DNA of 24,109 nt, taken from assembly GCA_002686195.1 (NCBI GenBank), contig NZAS01000139.1, positions 1-24,109 of the forward strand. Direction: 5' to 3'. Shown here in pieces: positions 5,536 to 12,667 of the stretch (position 1 is its first letter; every line of letters begins with the position of its first letter). Made by a program: the position numbers and the translations under genes. The notes below the pieces were generated by a model. It was not told the origin of the DNA. It made no database searches and saw only the letters and a program-made list of their open reading frames with translations. Origin of the DNA: Candidatus Pacearchaeota archaeon. GTDB taxonomy: Archaea > Nanoarchaeota > Nanoarchaeia > Pacearchaeales > GW2011-AR1.

Positions 5536-6303
5536 ATGGACAGTAGATTCTTAAGAAACAAAGACCTAATACCTCAAGAATGCTTAGATGTAATAAGTAT
5601 TATAGGATTAGGCGGGATTGGTTCATTCTTAGTACAGGGATTAGCCATGATGGGATGGAAAGATGTACATGGATATGATAGCGATGATGTAGAGAATCAT
5701 AATTTTAGTACAACCTGTTATCCACTTAATACAGAAAATATTGTAATGAAGAGGGTAGCGGCTCATTCATTATTTGATAGTTATTCTGATGAAACCCAGG
5801 AGTTTCATCCATATGAACATTTTATTGGAGGTGCTCAGTTTTCAGAATTAACTACTAAGGTGATTGTCTGTACTGATGATATGGAATCAAGAAGGATGGT
5901 TTATAATAATTGGAAAATGTTTAAAGAAAGAGAGTTCCTTATAGACCTTAGAATGGGTGCTACAAGCGTGGAAATCGTTACCGTAACAAAGGATAATGAT
6001 AATTATATGGATACATGGGTTCCGACTCATACTGTACCACCAGAACCATGTTCACAGAAACATACTGTATTTGCAACAATGCATATTGTTTCCTTAGGAC
6101 TGTCTCAAGTGTATAATCTTGTTGCAAACATAGCGTATTATGACTATATTTGGACTAGCCTGAGCCCAAATATTGTCGAATTTGGTACTCTAGTAACTCC
6201 AAATCTAAATAAGGAGGTATCACATGATACAGGTACGCAAAGTATCAACGGATTGGAAAGCAATGCCTTCCGGTCTGACATATCTTATAATAGGTCAGCC
6301 TAA
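5536..6303 (+). CDS. ThiF/E1-like Ubl-activating enzyme, 255 aa
   Basis: A Rossmann nucleotide-binding motif GLGGIGS spans residues 24-30. D48/D50-D51-V-E-N-H-N56 matches the second ThiF/MoeB/E1 motif, and CTDDMESRR (112-120) matches the Mg-ATP Asp and its partner Arg. C172 in PPEPCSQKHT is the likely catalytic cysteine that forms the Ubl thioester. The usual Arg of the 'NxxRQ' motif is absent (NFSTT here), a notable change. Length fits single-domain bacterial E1s, which work as homodimers. The reaction would be adenylation of the Ubl C-terminal glycine, then transfer to C172 and on to E2 Cys148. The last 80 bp overlap the start of the ATPase gene. Confidence 0.87.
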   Translation: MDSRFLRNKDLIPQECLDVISIIGLGGIGSFLVQGLAMMGWKDVHGYDSDDVENHNFSTTCYPLNTENIVMKRVAAHSLFDSYSDETQEFHPYEHFIGGAQFSELTTKVIVCTDDMESRRMVYNNWKMFKEREFLIDLRMGATSVEIVTVTKDNDNYMDTWVPTHTVPPEPCSQKHTVFATMHIVSLGLSQVYNLVANIAYYDYIWTSLSPNIVEFGTLVTPNLNKEVSHDTGTQSINGLESNAFRSDISYNRSA

Positions 6304-7084
6304 AACTGGGAAAACCACAGCCACTTCAAGGTGGAGTACAAAGGGTCAAGATGGTGTCATATTACTTGATGCTGACCTTGGCTCTGACTTTGTTGATGGA
6401 GCTAATACTATAGCTATTAGTGGCTTAAATCAACCAACAAGACCTGTAATGCATAAAGGCAAGCAGGTAACAGATAAAGGTATACCTAAAACTGAAGTTA
6501 TTCCACCCGAAGAACGGGGTTTCAATCATCGCTCCGGTGCTGATAAAGGAACCCCGTTGCCAGCTTATTCAATGGCAGAAGTCTATGGATGGCTAAATAC
6601 AGAGTGGGATAAACTTCCATATGATACTATAGTGATAGATACTGTTGGTCAGATTAACGAATGGATTGAACATTCTGTTATTCATGAACTCGGTATCACA
6701 GCTATGGGAGAGGGTCAATGGGGAGCCGATTGGGGCAAAGCTAGACGTAGAAATCTAGATATTGTCAAACGGTTTCAGGCTCTCATCAAAAAGAAGGGTG
6801 GAAATCTTGTTTTAGTAAGTCATTCAAAGACTTCACAATTACAAGATGGGAAGGTGCAACTAGCACCTGAACTTCCAAGAGGACTCGGTTATTCATTAGC
6901 GGCTAAAGCTGATATAATCGGGTACACTACAGCATCAAAGGAAGATGGTAAATACTATATATCATTTGAAGCTTATGATGAAAGGGTTGTAGGCAGTCGC
7001 TTAAAGCCTCTTTCTCAAAAGGTTTTATTATTTGATTATGAAGTAATATCATCTGAAATCCTTAACTACAAGGAGGAAAAGTGA
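6224..7084 (+). CDS. Sak4-like / AAA_24 phage recombination ATPase, 286 aa
   Basis: The Walker A motif G24-QPKTGKT-31 lies near the N-terminus, as in the phage AAA_24 (Sak4-type RecA-like) family. A Walker B strand ends IVID139, and a later strand with NLVLVSHSK resembles the sensor region. These ATPases anneal single-stranded DNA for phage recombination together with an SSB. The start at ATG 6224 is fixed by AAGGAGG ten bases upstream, inside the 3' end of the E1 gene, so the two genes overlap by 80 bp and are likely co-expressed. The 3' end overlaps the next gene by 4 bp (GTGA). Length is near the family norm. Confidence 0.8.
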   Translation: MIQVRKVSTDWKAMPSGLTYLIIGQPKTGKTTATSRWSTKGQDGVILLDADLGSDFVDGANTIAISGLNQPTRPVMHKGKQVTDKGIPKTEVIPPEERGFNHRSGADKGTPLPAYSMAEVYGWLNTEWDKLPYDTIVIDTVGQINEWIEHSVIHELGITAMGEGQWGADWGKARRRNLDIVKRFQALIKKKGGNLVLVSHSKTSQLQDGKVQLAPELPRGLGYSLAAKADIIGYTTASKEDGKYYISFEAYDERVVGSRLKPLSQKVLLFDYEVISSEILNYKEEK

Positions 7085-7692
7085 GTAATACTCGTTTTCG
7101 CCCTGATGACCTACAGTTATCCGGTAGCGGTAAAAGCTGGATAGGTTTTCAAAAAGTAGGGATTGTCGATTGGGAAGACCGAGCAGACCAATTTGATTGG
7201 GCTGACGTCTACCTAGTTGCTACTCTTAAACAAGAAGATTCGCAGTATCCAATAGAGATGAAACTTGCGGGTTCTTATGATAGAGAAACAAATGGCAACA
7301 TTAAAACCTGTACACTATTGAAAAGACTTTATTGGCTTTTTGATACTATAGGCTTTGACGGCGGTCCTGATATTGGTGGTACTATGGTAGATGCAGATGG
7401 TGAGGAGTTAAATCTCGTTAATCATCTTAATCAAAATCATGTTACTAATCCATTAGACCCTAAATTGGAGTATATAGCATACATTTACAAAGAGAAGGGT
7501 TATAAAGACCCGTCTAAATTGTATAATGCTGTATTTCCTAAGTTGGTTCCAAACACTCCTAAGGGTTTAAAAGACATCGAGGGCTACATAGCCTTTATGA
7601 AGTCTAAGAACCTTATTAAGGAGGTCATAGAACAGCCGACTCCTACTAATGGAGTCAACACAGCATCTACAGAGGGAACTACTAGTTTCTAA
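7081..7692 (+). CDS. SSB-like or recombination-accessory protein, 203 aa
   Basis: The start is GTG 7081 behind AAGGAGG, in a GTGA overlap with the Sak4-like gene. Residues about 20-75 are rich in beta strands with aromatics (SWIGFQKVGIVDW, DVYLVATLKQ), then a helical middle, then a flexible Pro/Thr/Ser tail from about residue 185 ending in TTSF. Phage Sak4 and primase genes are often paired with an SSB, and a folded beta domain plus flexible tail would suit that. However, the tail lacks the acidic tip of classic SSBs, and I do not recognise a family motif. The stop overlaps the next ATG (TAATG). Confidence 0.55.
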   Translation: MSNTRFRPDDLQLSGSGKSWIGFQKVGIVDWEDRADQFDWADVYLVATLKQEDSQYPIEMKLAGSYDRETNGNIKTCTLLKRLYWLFDTIGFDGGPDIGGTMVDADGEELNLVNHLNQNHVTNPLDPKLEYIAYIYKEKGYKDPSKLYNAVFPKLVPNTPKGLKDIEGYIAFMKSKNLIKEVIEQPTPTNGVNTASTEGTTSF

Positions 7693-9482
7693 TGTATGTT
7701 GAAATAGCAATCGGGAGTCCCTCTAAACGGGGGACTCTCGTTTCTATAAATGATGTATGGGATATCGTATTTGAAAGTGGAGAGAAAGATGCTGTTTACA
7801 CATCTGTATATCAATATGATGAAGAAGCTGTAAACTATATAAATAAGAAGGGTACGCTTAAAAAGTTTGTTGGAACTAGACATATTAATTCAATACCTAT
7901 TGATATTGATAAGGGTCAAAATTCAAATGAATATACCCTGTCTCAAGCACAAACCATTTTATATCATCTACAATCTGAATTAGGATTGAAAGATGGAAAT
8001 TTTGCAATATTCTTTAGTGGTACGGGATACCACATTGAAATAAGTAATGAATGTTTTGGCTTTAGACCAGGAGCTACCCTTCCTTTTATGGTTAAGCAGA
8101 CAATGGTAAATAATGTCTTACCCAATTTCAGAATAGATGGGAGTGTCTATAGTAGGACTTCTATCATACGCCTTCCACATACATTAAACAAAAAATCAAA
8201 ACTGTATAAAGTTCCTCTTACAATAGATGAGCTTTTTGGAGATGTTAATACTATCCTTGAATTAGCTAAGGATAGAAGACTGTCATTTGGTCAACATGAC
8301 CTATGGGGAGATGGTAGTCTTGAACACTTAATAGACACTGATGTGCCTGATATTAGGACAATGAAACATGTTTCAGAGCCTAACAATGTTGTACCATGTA
8401 TACAAACTATTTACAATAATGGACCGCAACAAGGTACTAGGAATAATGTATTATTAAGAATAGCATCTCATTTTAAAAGACATGGCATACCAAGTGATGC
8501 CACTAAAGCATCCTTGCTTGCTTGGAATGATAACCAACTCGAACCAGAGATAGTTATGGAAAAGGTCGAATCCACATATAACTATGGATATCAATATGGA
8601 TGCCATGATACAATTTTAAAATCAGTTTGTAACCCTAAGTGCATTTACTATAAGAACAAGAGTTATTTAGTAGATGTTAAAACAACACGGGATTTACAGA
8701 AAGACTTAGAAGAAAGGCTTACATCTGATTTTACAGGTAGAATGATTAACCTGGCACAAATGTTTGGTCTTTATGATAAGGATTGTGATATATATCCTGG
8801 TGAGCTAGTAACAATATTTGGTCCTACTGGAGCAAATAAAACAACATTGGCTCAAAATATTGTCCTTGGATATGATTTCCACAATGATACAATTAATACA
8901 GATTGGCACATGCCAACGCTATATCTTTCATTAGAACTTAGTGGATGGTACATGCACCGTAGAAATCAACAGATTGTTAGCGGTCTTTCAAAGGAGGAGG
9001 TAACGGGGAATAATAAGTATGTCTCTAAAAAGTATAATAGCTATTTAGAGCATGTTAATATTCAAACAATCTCACCAACAACTGAAATGATTTTGAAACA
9101 GGTAAGAGAACTTCAGCCCAATCTTATGGTCATAGATTACATTGACTTAATAGATGCTGGAAAATCTTACAGAGGAGAATATGAACAAGTTCGAAATATA
9201 AGTCACTTTCTATCTAATCTAGCAGTTAATCTAGATATCATTATTATACAGATATCTCAGGTTTCAAGAGAATATTCAAGGAATCAAATACTTGATATTT
9301 ATGCTGGTAAAGGTAGCGGTGCTATAGAGAACGCATCAAGAAAGGTAATAGGAATTAACGGTACTCAAGATGACCCAACAAAGAAAGTGTCTTTATTTAA
9401 GAATAGCGACGGTGACTTATTTGATGTAGACCTTGAATGGACACCTTCATTCAGATTACCAGTAAGGAGAACAGAAGCATGA
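7692..9482 (+). CDS. Primase-helicase fusion (AEP primase + DnaB/RecA-like ATPase), 596 aa
   Basis: The N-terminal half has archaeo-eukaryotic primase motifs: D71-I-D73 (metal site), S109-GTGYH-114, and D149...R160-LPHTLNKK, the third motif. A Cys cluster (C304, C313, C317) links to a C-terminal RecA-fold helicase with Walker A GPTGANKT (377-384), Walker B VIDYIDLI (480-487) and a DnaB-like IIIQISQVSRE strand (517-527). Such fusions synthesise primers and unwind DNA at the phage fork. The Walker A has Asn where Gly usually precedes the Lys. The start in TAATG implies coupling to the gene before; the end overlaps the next gene by 4 bp (ATGA). Confidence 0.85.
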   Translation: MYVEIAIGSPSKRGTLVSINDVWDIVFESGEKDAVYTSVYQYDEEAVNYINKKGTLKKFVGTRHINSIPIDIDKGQNSNEYTLSQAQTILYHLQSELGLKDGNFAIFFSGTGYHIEISNECFGFRPGATLPFMVKQTMVNNVLPNFRIDGSVYSRTSIIRLPHTLNKKSKLYKVPLTIDELFGDVNTILELAKDRRLSFGQHDLWGDGSLEHLIDTDVPDIRTMKHVSEPNNVVPCIQTIYNNGPQQGTRNNVLLRIASHFKRHGIPSDATKASLLAWNDNQLEPEIVMEKVESTYNYGYQYGCHDTILKSVCNPKCIYYKNKSYLVDVKTTRDLQKDLEERLTSDFTGRMINLAQMFGLYDKDCDIYPGELVTIFGPTGANKTTLAQNIVLGYDFHNDTINTDWHMPTLYLSLELSGWYMHRRNQQIVSGLSKEEVTGNNKYVSKKYNSYLEHVNIQTISPTTEMILKQVRELQPNLMVIDYIDLIDAGKSYRGEYEQVRNISHFLSNLAVNLDIIIIQISQVSREYSRNQILDIYAGKGSGAIENASRKVIGINGTQDDPTKKVSLFKNSDGDLFDVDLEWTPSFRLPVRRTEA

Positions 9483-9766
9483 AAAAGCATGTTGTAAAAA
9501 CAGAGGTTTCTTTAGATACGAAGATGGCACTGATGAATATTGCTCAAAAAGAAAAACGTAGTATGCGAAAACAACTGGAATATATAATTGAACAGTTTAT
9601 TAAATCGCAAATTATGGTCGAAAGTATTTCTGGTAGCAAACCAAAAGCATGGAAAGGACCTTTGTCGACTAGTTTAAAACAAGCATTAAGAAGTAAAGGA
9701 TGGGATATTCCTAAGGTAGAAGCTTTACTGAAAGAGAAAGAAGACGATGCAGAAATTGACAACTAA
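9479..9766 (+). CDS. Ribbon-helix-helix-like DNA-binding protein, 95 aa
   Basis: I choose ATG 9479 (AAGGAG at 9463-9468, ATGA overlap with the primase-helicase stop) over an earlier in-frame ATG at 9437 lying inside that gene. Residues 3-40 read KHVVKTEVSLDTKMALMNIAQKEKRSM..., the strand-helix-helix order of Arc/CopG-type regulators ('VsLd...alA...sm...l'). The C-terminal half is basic and helical. Likely a small transcription regulator or DNA-binding accessory of the replication genes. Confidence 0.7.
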   Translation: MKKHVVKTEVSLDTKMALMNIAQKEKRSMRKQLEYIIEQFIKSQIMVESISGSKPKAWKGPLSTSLKQALRSKGWDIPKVEALLKEKEDDAEIDN

Positions 9767-10271
9767 AGAACTTATAGGCGAGTACATAGACCTTCAGGTT
9801 CAATTAGAACAGGAATTGGAGGATAAAGAACCAATAGAAGATGCACTAGAAAATGTTAATGGTCAGATTAAACGCAAAGTCGATAACATAGATGTATTTA
9901 TGGTGGGTATTGAAAGAAAAACCCATATGATAGATGCTGAGATTCTAGCTTTGAGCGATGAAATAAAGAGACTAAAGGTAAGGAGAAAAGCTACAGCGTC
10001 ATTAAAGAAATACTTTAATGAAACTCTTATACCTATGGTTATAGAAGAAGTTGGAAGAAACGGTGTTTATGAAACGAATACAGCTAGATACAAGTTATTT
10101 GAAACTTTCGGACCAGTAATAGTATCTGATGAAGATGCTGTTCCAGATGAATACAAGAAAGTAGAGATGGTAGAATCTCTAGATAAGAAAAAGGCTCGTA
10201 AAGACCTTACTTCTGGTGTAGATATACCAGGTTTCTTTATTCAGAAGGTAAAGCGAGTAAGGAGGTCTTAA
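9747..10271 (+). CDS. Gp157-like (Sipho_Gp157) coiled-coil phage protein, 174 aa
   Basis: The layout fits the Sipho_Gp157 family: a long N-terminal helix (residues about 5-115) with the typical pattern of repeated Ile/Lys spacing and 'EI-x-x-L-KVRRKA...LKKYF' near 70-92, then a short beta region (TARYKLFETFGPVIVSD), 'VPDEYKK', the conserved late 'DKKKARKDLTSG' and 'IPGFFI'. The family occurs in phage replication/recombination clusters and was first linked to phage resistance in Streptococcus thermophilus; its biochemical role is not settled. It overlaps the RHH gene by 20 bp. The stop TAA overlaps the next ATG. Confidence 0.8.
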   Translation: MQKLTTKELIGEYIDLQVQLEQELEDKEPIEDALENVNGQIKRKVDNIDVFMVGIERKTHMIDAEILALSDEIKRLKVRRKATASLKKYFNETLIPMVIEEVGRNGVYETNTARYKLFETFGPVIVSDEDAVPDEYKKVEMVESLDKKKARKDLTSGVDIPGFFIQKVKRVRRS

Positions 10272-10468
10272 TGGGACGAATACTAGATATAGCATTCCCT
10301 CAAACAGGAATGATTATAACTATATTCAGATTCTTACAATTTGCTGTATTATTTGATAACAACTTTGTAGATTTTTCATTTTCTATTTGGAAAGCTGGAA
10401 TACATCTACATTTAGTATACGAGGAGAGGAATAGATGCCTAGAAATCGTAAAACACAAACAGACATAA
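10271..10468 (+). CDS. Small hydrophobic hypothetical protein, 65 aa
   Basis: ATG 10271 overlaps the previous TAA and has AAGGAGG upstream, a strong sign of translation. The first two thirds are hydrophobic and aromatic (MIITIFRFLQFAVLF, FVDFSFSIW), possibly one membrane-associated segment; the C-terminal third is basic. It overlaps the following HTH gene by 34 bp. Function unknown. The strong ribosome site is the main evidence that this is not a chance ORF. Confidence 0.55.
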   Translation: MGRILDIAFPQTGMIITIFRFLQFAVLFDNNFVDFSFSIWKAGIHLHLVYEERNRCLEIVKHKQT

Positions 10469-10656
10469 TATTGGAGTTGCTAGAACAGGGTTTGAAAGTA
10501 AACCCTCAAATGGCTCTTAATAGGTGTGGTTGTTTCAGACTTGCCGCTGTCATATATGACCTTAGACACAAACGAGGTTATGACATTAAGATGAACAAGG
10601 TGAAAAGCTATACAGGCAATCTTTATGCTGAATATGAGCTTATGCCTACAGCATAG
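10435..10656 (+). CDS. Small helix-turn-helix protein (HTH_39-like), 73 aa
   Basis: The core 'VNPQMALNRCGCFRLAAVIYDLRHKRGYDI' matches the phage HTH_39 pattern, in which 'ALNxYGCxRLAAxIxxLRxxGxxI' forms a winged-helix-like domain. ATG 10435 follows GAGGAGAGG. It probably binds DNA as a small regulator or replication accessory, often found near phage recombination and nuclease genes. It ends just before a GC-rich RNA hairpin that separates it from the HNH gene. Confidence 0.82.
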   Translation: MPRNRKTQTDIILELLEQGLKVNPQMALNRCGCFRLAAVIYDLRHKRGYDIKMNKVKSYTGNLYAEYELMPTA

Positions 10657-10660
10657 CCCA

Positions 10661-10712
10661 AAGGGGGGCAGGTTTTTGGAGACTATCCATATTCTATATC
10701 CTGCCCCACCTT
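10661..10712 (+). promoter_or_regulatory. Long G/C-tract hairpin between HTH and HNH genes
   Basis: GGGGCAGG (10665-10672) pairs perfectly with CCTGCCCC (10700-10707). Past a bulged A (10708), AAGG (10661-10664) pairs with CCTT (10709-10712), giving 12 bp in all. An inner TGGA/TCCA hairpin (10677-10680/10686-10689) sits in the loop. Only TTATTATAAA follows, not a T-tract, so termination would be weak at best. The 5' arm resembles those at 5368 and 12908. Confidence 0.6.
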
Positions 10713-10722
10713 ATTATAAAGT

Positions 10723-11163
10723 ATGAAGCTAGATAAAAAACAATTTAAAAATGTGCTTGAACCCATACATAAACACTTTTGGGAGAAAGCATATAAAAAA
10801 CTTTCTGCAAAGATGAGTGTACTATACAGCAGTCTAAAGAGAAGAAGTGAAGAATATGATGTAGCTTTTTCAATAGAAAGAGACGAAATAAGAAAAATGT
10901 TCTATAGCTCTTATGGTGATGATTGTAAATATTGTGAGAAAAGGCTCACTTATAAAACCATAGCATGTGACCATATAGTCCCACTATCTAAAAAAGGAGA
11001 AACTTCTGTAAAGAATCTCCAATTAATTTGCAAAACTTGTAATACAAGAAAGGGTCCTCTAGATGAAGAGGACTTTAATATGCTCATTCAGCTAGTACAG
11101 GAGCTTCCTGCTGAAATAAGAGTATACGTAATGAAGAAGCTCGCTAAGGGAGGACGTTACTAA
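10723..11163 (+). CDS. HNH endonuclease, 146 aa
   Basis: Residues 60-111 hold the HNH signature: C68-x2-C71, D83-H84 in ACDHIVPLSK, N98 in KNLQLIC, C103-x2-C106, N107, K110-G111. The four cysteines form the structural zinc site of the McrA-like HNH subfamily, and H84 is the general base. Such proteins nick or cut DNA, serving as homing endonucleases or packaging/replication nickases. ATG 10723 has no Shine-Dalgarno, unlike its neighbours; translation may be weak or depend on the upstream hairpin. The weak site and the separate hairpin-bounded unit hint at a mobile insertion. The stop overlaps the next ATG (TAATG). Confidence 0.85.
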   Translation: MKLDKKQFKNVLEPIHKHFWEKAYKKLSAKMSVLYSSLKRRSEEYDVAFSIERDEIRKMFYSSYGDDCKYCEKRLTYKTIACDHIVPLSKKGETSVKNLQLICKTCNTRKGPLDEEDFNMLIQLVQELPAEIRVYVMKKLAKGGRY

Positions 11164-11420
11164 TGAGTAATTGGACTTTTGAGGATAATATCCCTATACC
11201 TGAAGTAGACACAACATGGCATAAGCGAAGAAAATCTAAGTATGGTTTTCTGGCAGAGCTTAACCTCAACCAATCAGTTTTCATTCCTGAAGACAAGTTC
11301 AAGAAGGGCTTAGTAAGTCAAGCTTGTAATCGTATAGCAGGGAAAACTAATAGGAAGTTCACATCTAGAACTCGTGTTGAAAACGGAAGATACGGTACAA
11401 GAGTATGGAGAACGAAATAG
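11163..11420 (+). CDS. Small basic hypothetical protein, 85 aa
   Basis: The ATG shares its A with the stop of the HNH gene, with GGGAGGACG upstream. The protein is basic, with 'FLAELNLNQSVFIPEDKF' and a C-terminal half like that of small phage proteins with 'R..GRYGTRVWRTK'. This pattern ('...GKkf.trtr..gg.yGtRVWRt.') recurs in uncharacterised phage proteins from replication or regulatory regions. No function can be given. It overlaps the next gene by 16 bp. Confidence 0.72.
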   Translation: MSNWTFEDNIPIPEVDTTWHKRRKSKYGFLAELNLNQSVFIPEDKFKKGLVSQACNRIAGKTNRKFTSRTRVENGRYGTRVWRTK

Positions 11421-11626
11421 GCAGTAAAAAGCCAGAAGAAGAGCGTTTCAGAAAAACACTCTTTCCAAGGGAATTAACTCTAGTATTGTCTGGACTTCAT
11501 AAATTGCATTCCGAAGCTTATAGAGAAAATAATATGCCCCTTACAAGGGAAATTATGGCTCTAATAGACGAACTTAAACAAGGTTCTGGTTGGAATGACA
11601 ATGATGAAAAAGGACTGATACTATAA
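11405..11626 (+). CDS. Small hypothetical helical protein, 73 aa
   Basis: ATG 11405 lies 16 bp inside the previous gene; the ribosome site is weak (GGAAGA). The sequence is charged and helical (RELTLVLSGLHKLHSEAYREN, LTREIMALIDELKQG). No domain recognised. Coding is supported by fit with neighbours and lack of a competing frame. It ends just before an inverted-repeat element. Confidence 0.62.
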   Translation: MENEIGSKKPEEERFRKTLFPRELTLVLSGLHKLHSEAYRENNMPLTREIMALIDELKQGSGWNDNDEKGLIL

Positions 11627-11628
11627 TA

Positions 11629-11736
11629 ATAGGAGAGATGGGGGTTTCGTAAATCGTATTAATTTTGAACCGTGTATGTGGTCAGAGATAAGGCGACAAA
11701 TGAAATGGTATGGCATATCACCAACATCTCTCCTAT
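11629..11736 (+). promoter_or_regulatory. Inverted repeat (12-bp arms) upstream of a small gene
   Basis: ATAGGAGAGATG (11629-11640) is the exact reverse complement of CATCTCTCCTAT (11725-11736), 84 bases apart. The downstream arm ends 16 bases before ATG 11753, whose GGAG lies just beyond it. The upstream arm itself reads as a ribosome site plus ATG, opening only a four-codon frame. The pairing would place the next gene's ribosome site at the base of a large stem-loop, so a translational control element or leader is plausible. Confidence 0.5.
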
Positions 11737-11752
11737 AAATTGGAGAAATATA

Positions 11753-12025
11753 ATGGAAAAGAAGAAAGAAAATACAGTAAAAACAAACGAAGTTGCTGAT
11801 TCTATTGCATACTTAGCAGAACAATTTCAAGGAGAACACACAAACGAGCGTATGGCCTCTACTAATATAGTAAATGCGTTAGACGAAATAGCACATAGTT
11901 TATGGGATGGTTCAAGAGCTAATGGCTTTGATGACACCATTCCAGATGCTTTGTTTGCTGTTTCACGTTCTTTAGATAAAATAGCAGAAGCAATATCAGC
12001 TCACCCATATGGTAAAGGGAGTTAA
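11753..12025 (+). CDS. Small hypothetical protein, 90 aa
   Basis: I start at ATG 11753 because TTGGAG lies about eight bases upstream. A longer reading from GTG 11672 runs through the inverted-repeat element and lacks a ribosome site. The protein is charged at the N-terminus, then helical with 'ADSIAYLAEQFQ', 'NIVNALDEIAHSLWDG' and 'ALFAVSRSLDKIAEAIS'. These amphipathic repeats may form a helical bundle. No family recognised. Confidence 0.62.
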   Translation: MEKKKENTVKTNEVADSIAYLAEQFQGEHTNERMASTNIVNALDEIAHSLWDGSRANGFDDTIPDALFAVSRSLDKIAEAISAHPYGKGS

Positions 12026-12028
12026 ACT

Positions 12029-12283
12029 ATGGAGTTTACCTGCATAAAATGCGAATTTAAATTTCACCACACCTTAATGGACACAGATGAAAGAACATGT
12101 TACAGCTGTTTAGAAGAGGATGAAGATTCAAATGACTTTGGACCGCCATATTCAATGGCAAACTTAAGTGGAGACAAAACAAAAGGAGGTAAAAGTGATA
12201 GAATCAAAAAAGACAATGATGAGTCTGGAAAAGGCATACACCTCTATAATGAAGAAAGAACGGGAAAAACAACGAAAGATTGA
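12029..12283 (+). CDS. Small zinc-finger protein, 84 aa
   Basis: ATG 12029 follows GGGAG three bases after the previous stop. C5-x2-C8 and C24-x2-C27 form a short zinc knuckle (EFTCIKCEF...TCYSCLEED). From residue 28 the chain is acidic, then low-complexity and basic, probably disordered. The 3' half overlaps the next gene by 89 bp, so the end of this protein may be under little constraint. Possibly a protein-binding adaptor; no named family. Confidence 0.6.
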   Translation: MEFTCIKCEFKFHHTLMDTDERTCYSCLEEDEDSNDFGPPYSMANLSGDKTKGGKSDRIKKDNDESGKGIHLYNEERTGKTTKD

Positions 12284-12464
12284 GAATGATAATAAGATAT
12301 ATGATGGAGTGTGGGTTCGTAATCCTGGTTCAGCACGATTGACCCCAGGTGACTTAATAGAATTTTACCAAGGGTTGCTGAAAACTGAACAGATACAAGA
12401 AGGAGGACCAGCCCACACTAGATTAAAGTATTTATTAACTAGACATAATAGGTGGAAAAAATGA
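12195..12464 (+). CDS. Small basic hypothetical protein, 89 aa
   Basis: The best start is GTG 12195, five bases after GGAGG (12185-12189). An earlier GTG at 12168 lies before that site and is less likely. The product has a basic helix (MMSLEKAYTSIMKKEREKQRKIEND), then 'VRNPGSARLTPGDLIEFYQGLLK', then a basic end (RLKYLLTRHNRWKK). It overlaps the previous gene by 89 bp in a different frame and the next by 4 bp (ATGA). No family recognised. Confidence 0.65.
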   Translation: MIESKKTMMSLEKAYTSIMKKEREKQRKIENDNKIYDGVWVRNPGSARLTPGDLIEFYQGLLKTEQIQEGGPAHTRLKYLLTRHNRWKK

Positions 12465-12667
12465 TAGACCCATTAAGGAAGACAAGCGTTGTCAACATAA
12501 TATACAGTACTCTTGAAAAATATAGTGGTAAGCAACTAAATTATGACGCAGTATGGTTCGACATAGCAACAGAAATATCAGATGCATATATCGATATATT
12601 AGGCACTTACATCGATTCACTTATAGTAGAACATGAACTCCAAGATAAAAGGAAAGAAAATGAGTAA
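12461..12667 (+). CDS. Small hypothetical protein, 68 aa
   Basis: ATG 12461 is in an ATGA overlap with the gene before and behind AGGTGG. A GTG three codons earlier would overlap that ribosome site. The protein is helical and mildly acidic (VNIIYSTLEKYSGKQLNYDAVWFDIATEISDAYIDILGTYIDSLIVEHELQ). No motif known. It overlaps the next gene by 8 bp. Confidence 0.65.
   Translation: MIDPLRKTSVVNIIYSTLEKYSGKQLNYDAVWFDIATEISDAYIDILGTYIDSLIVEHELQDKRKENE

Noticed and set aside
2639..6303. Identity as a Bil or type II CBASS defence operon
   Set aside because: There is no cGAS/DncV-like nucleotidyltransferase or effector, and gene sizes and order differ.
2639..6303. ThiF and beta-grasp genes as a sulfur-transfer (thiamin/Moco) pathway
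   Set aside because: The presence of an E2-like protein and a JAMM protease, and the absence of any thiamin or molybdopterin gene, favour protein conjugation.
11672..11752. Longer N-terminus (GTG 11672) for the 90-aa protein
   Set aside because: It passes through the inverted repeat, lacks a ribosome site, and ATG 11753 has a good one.
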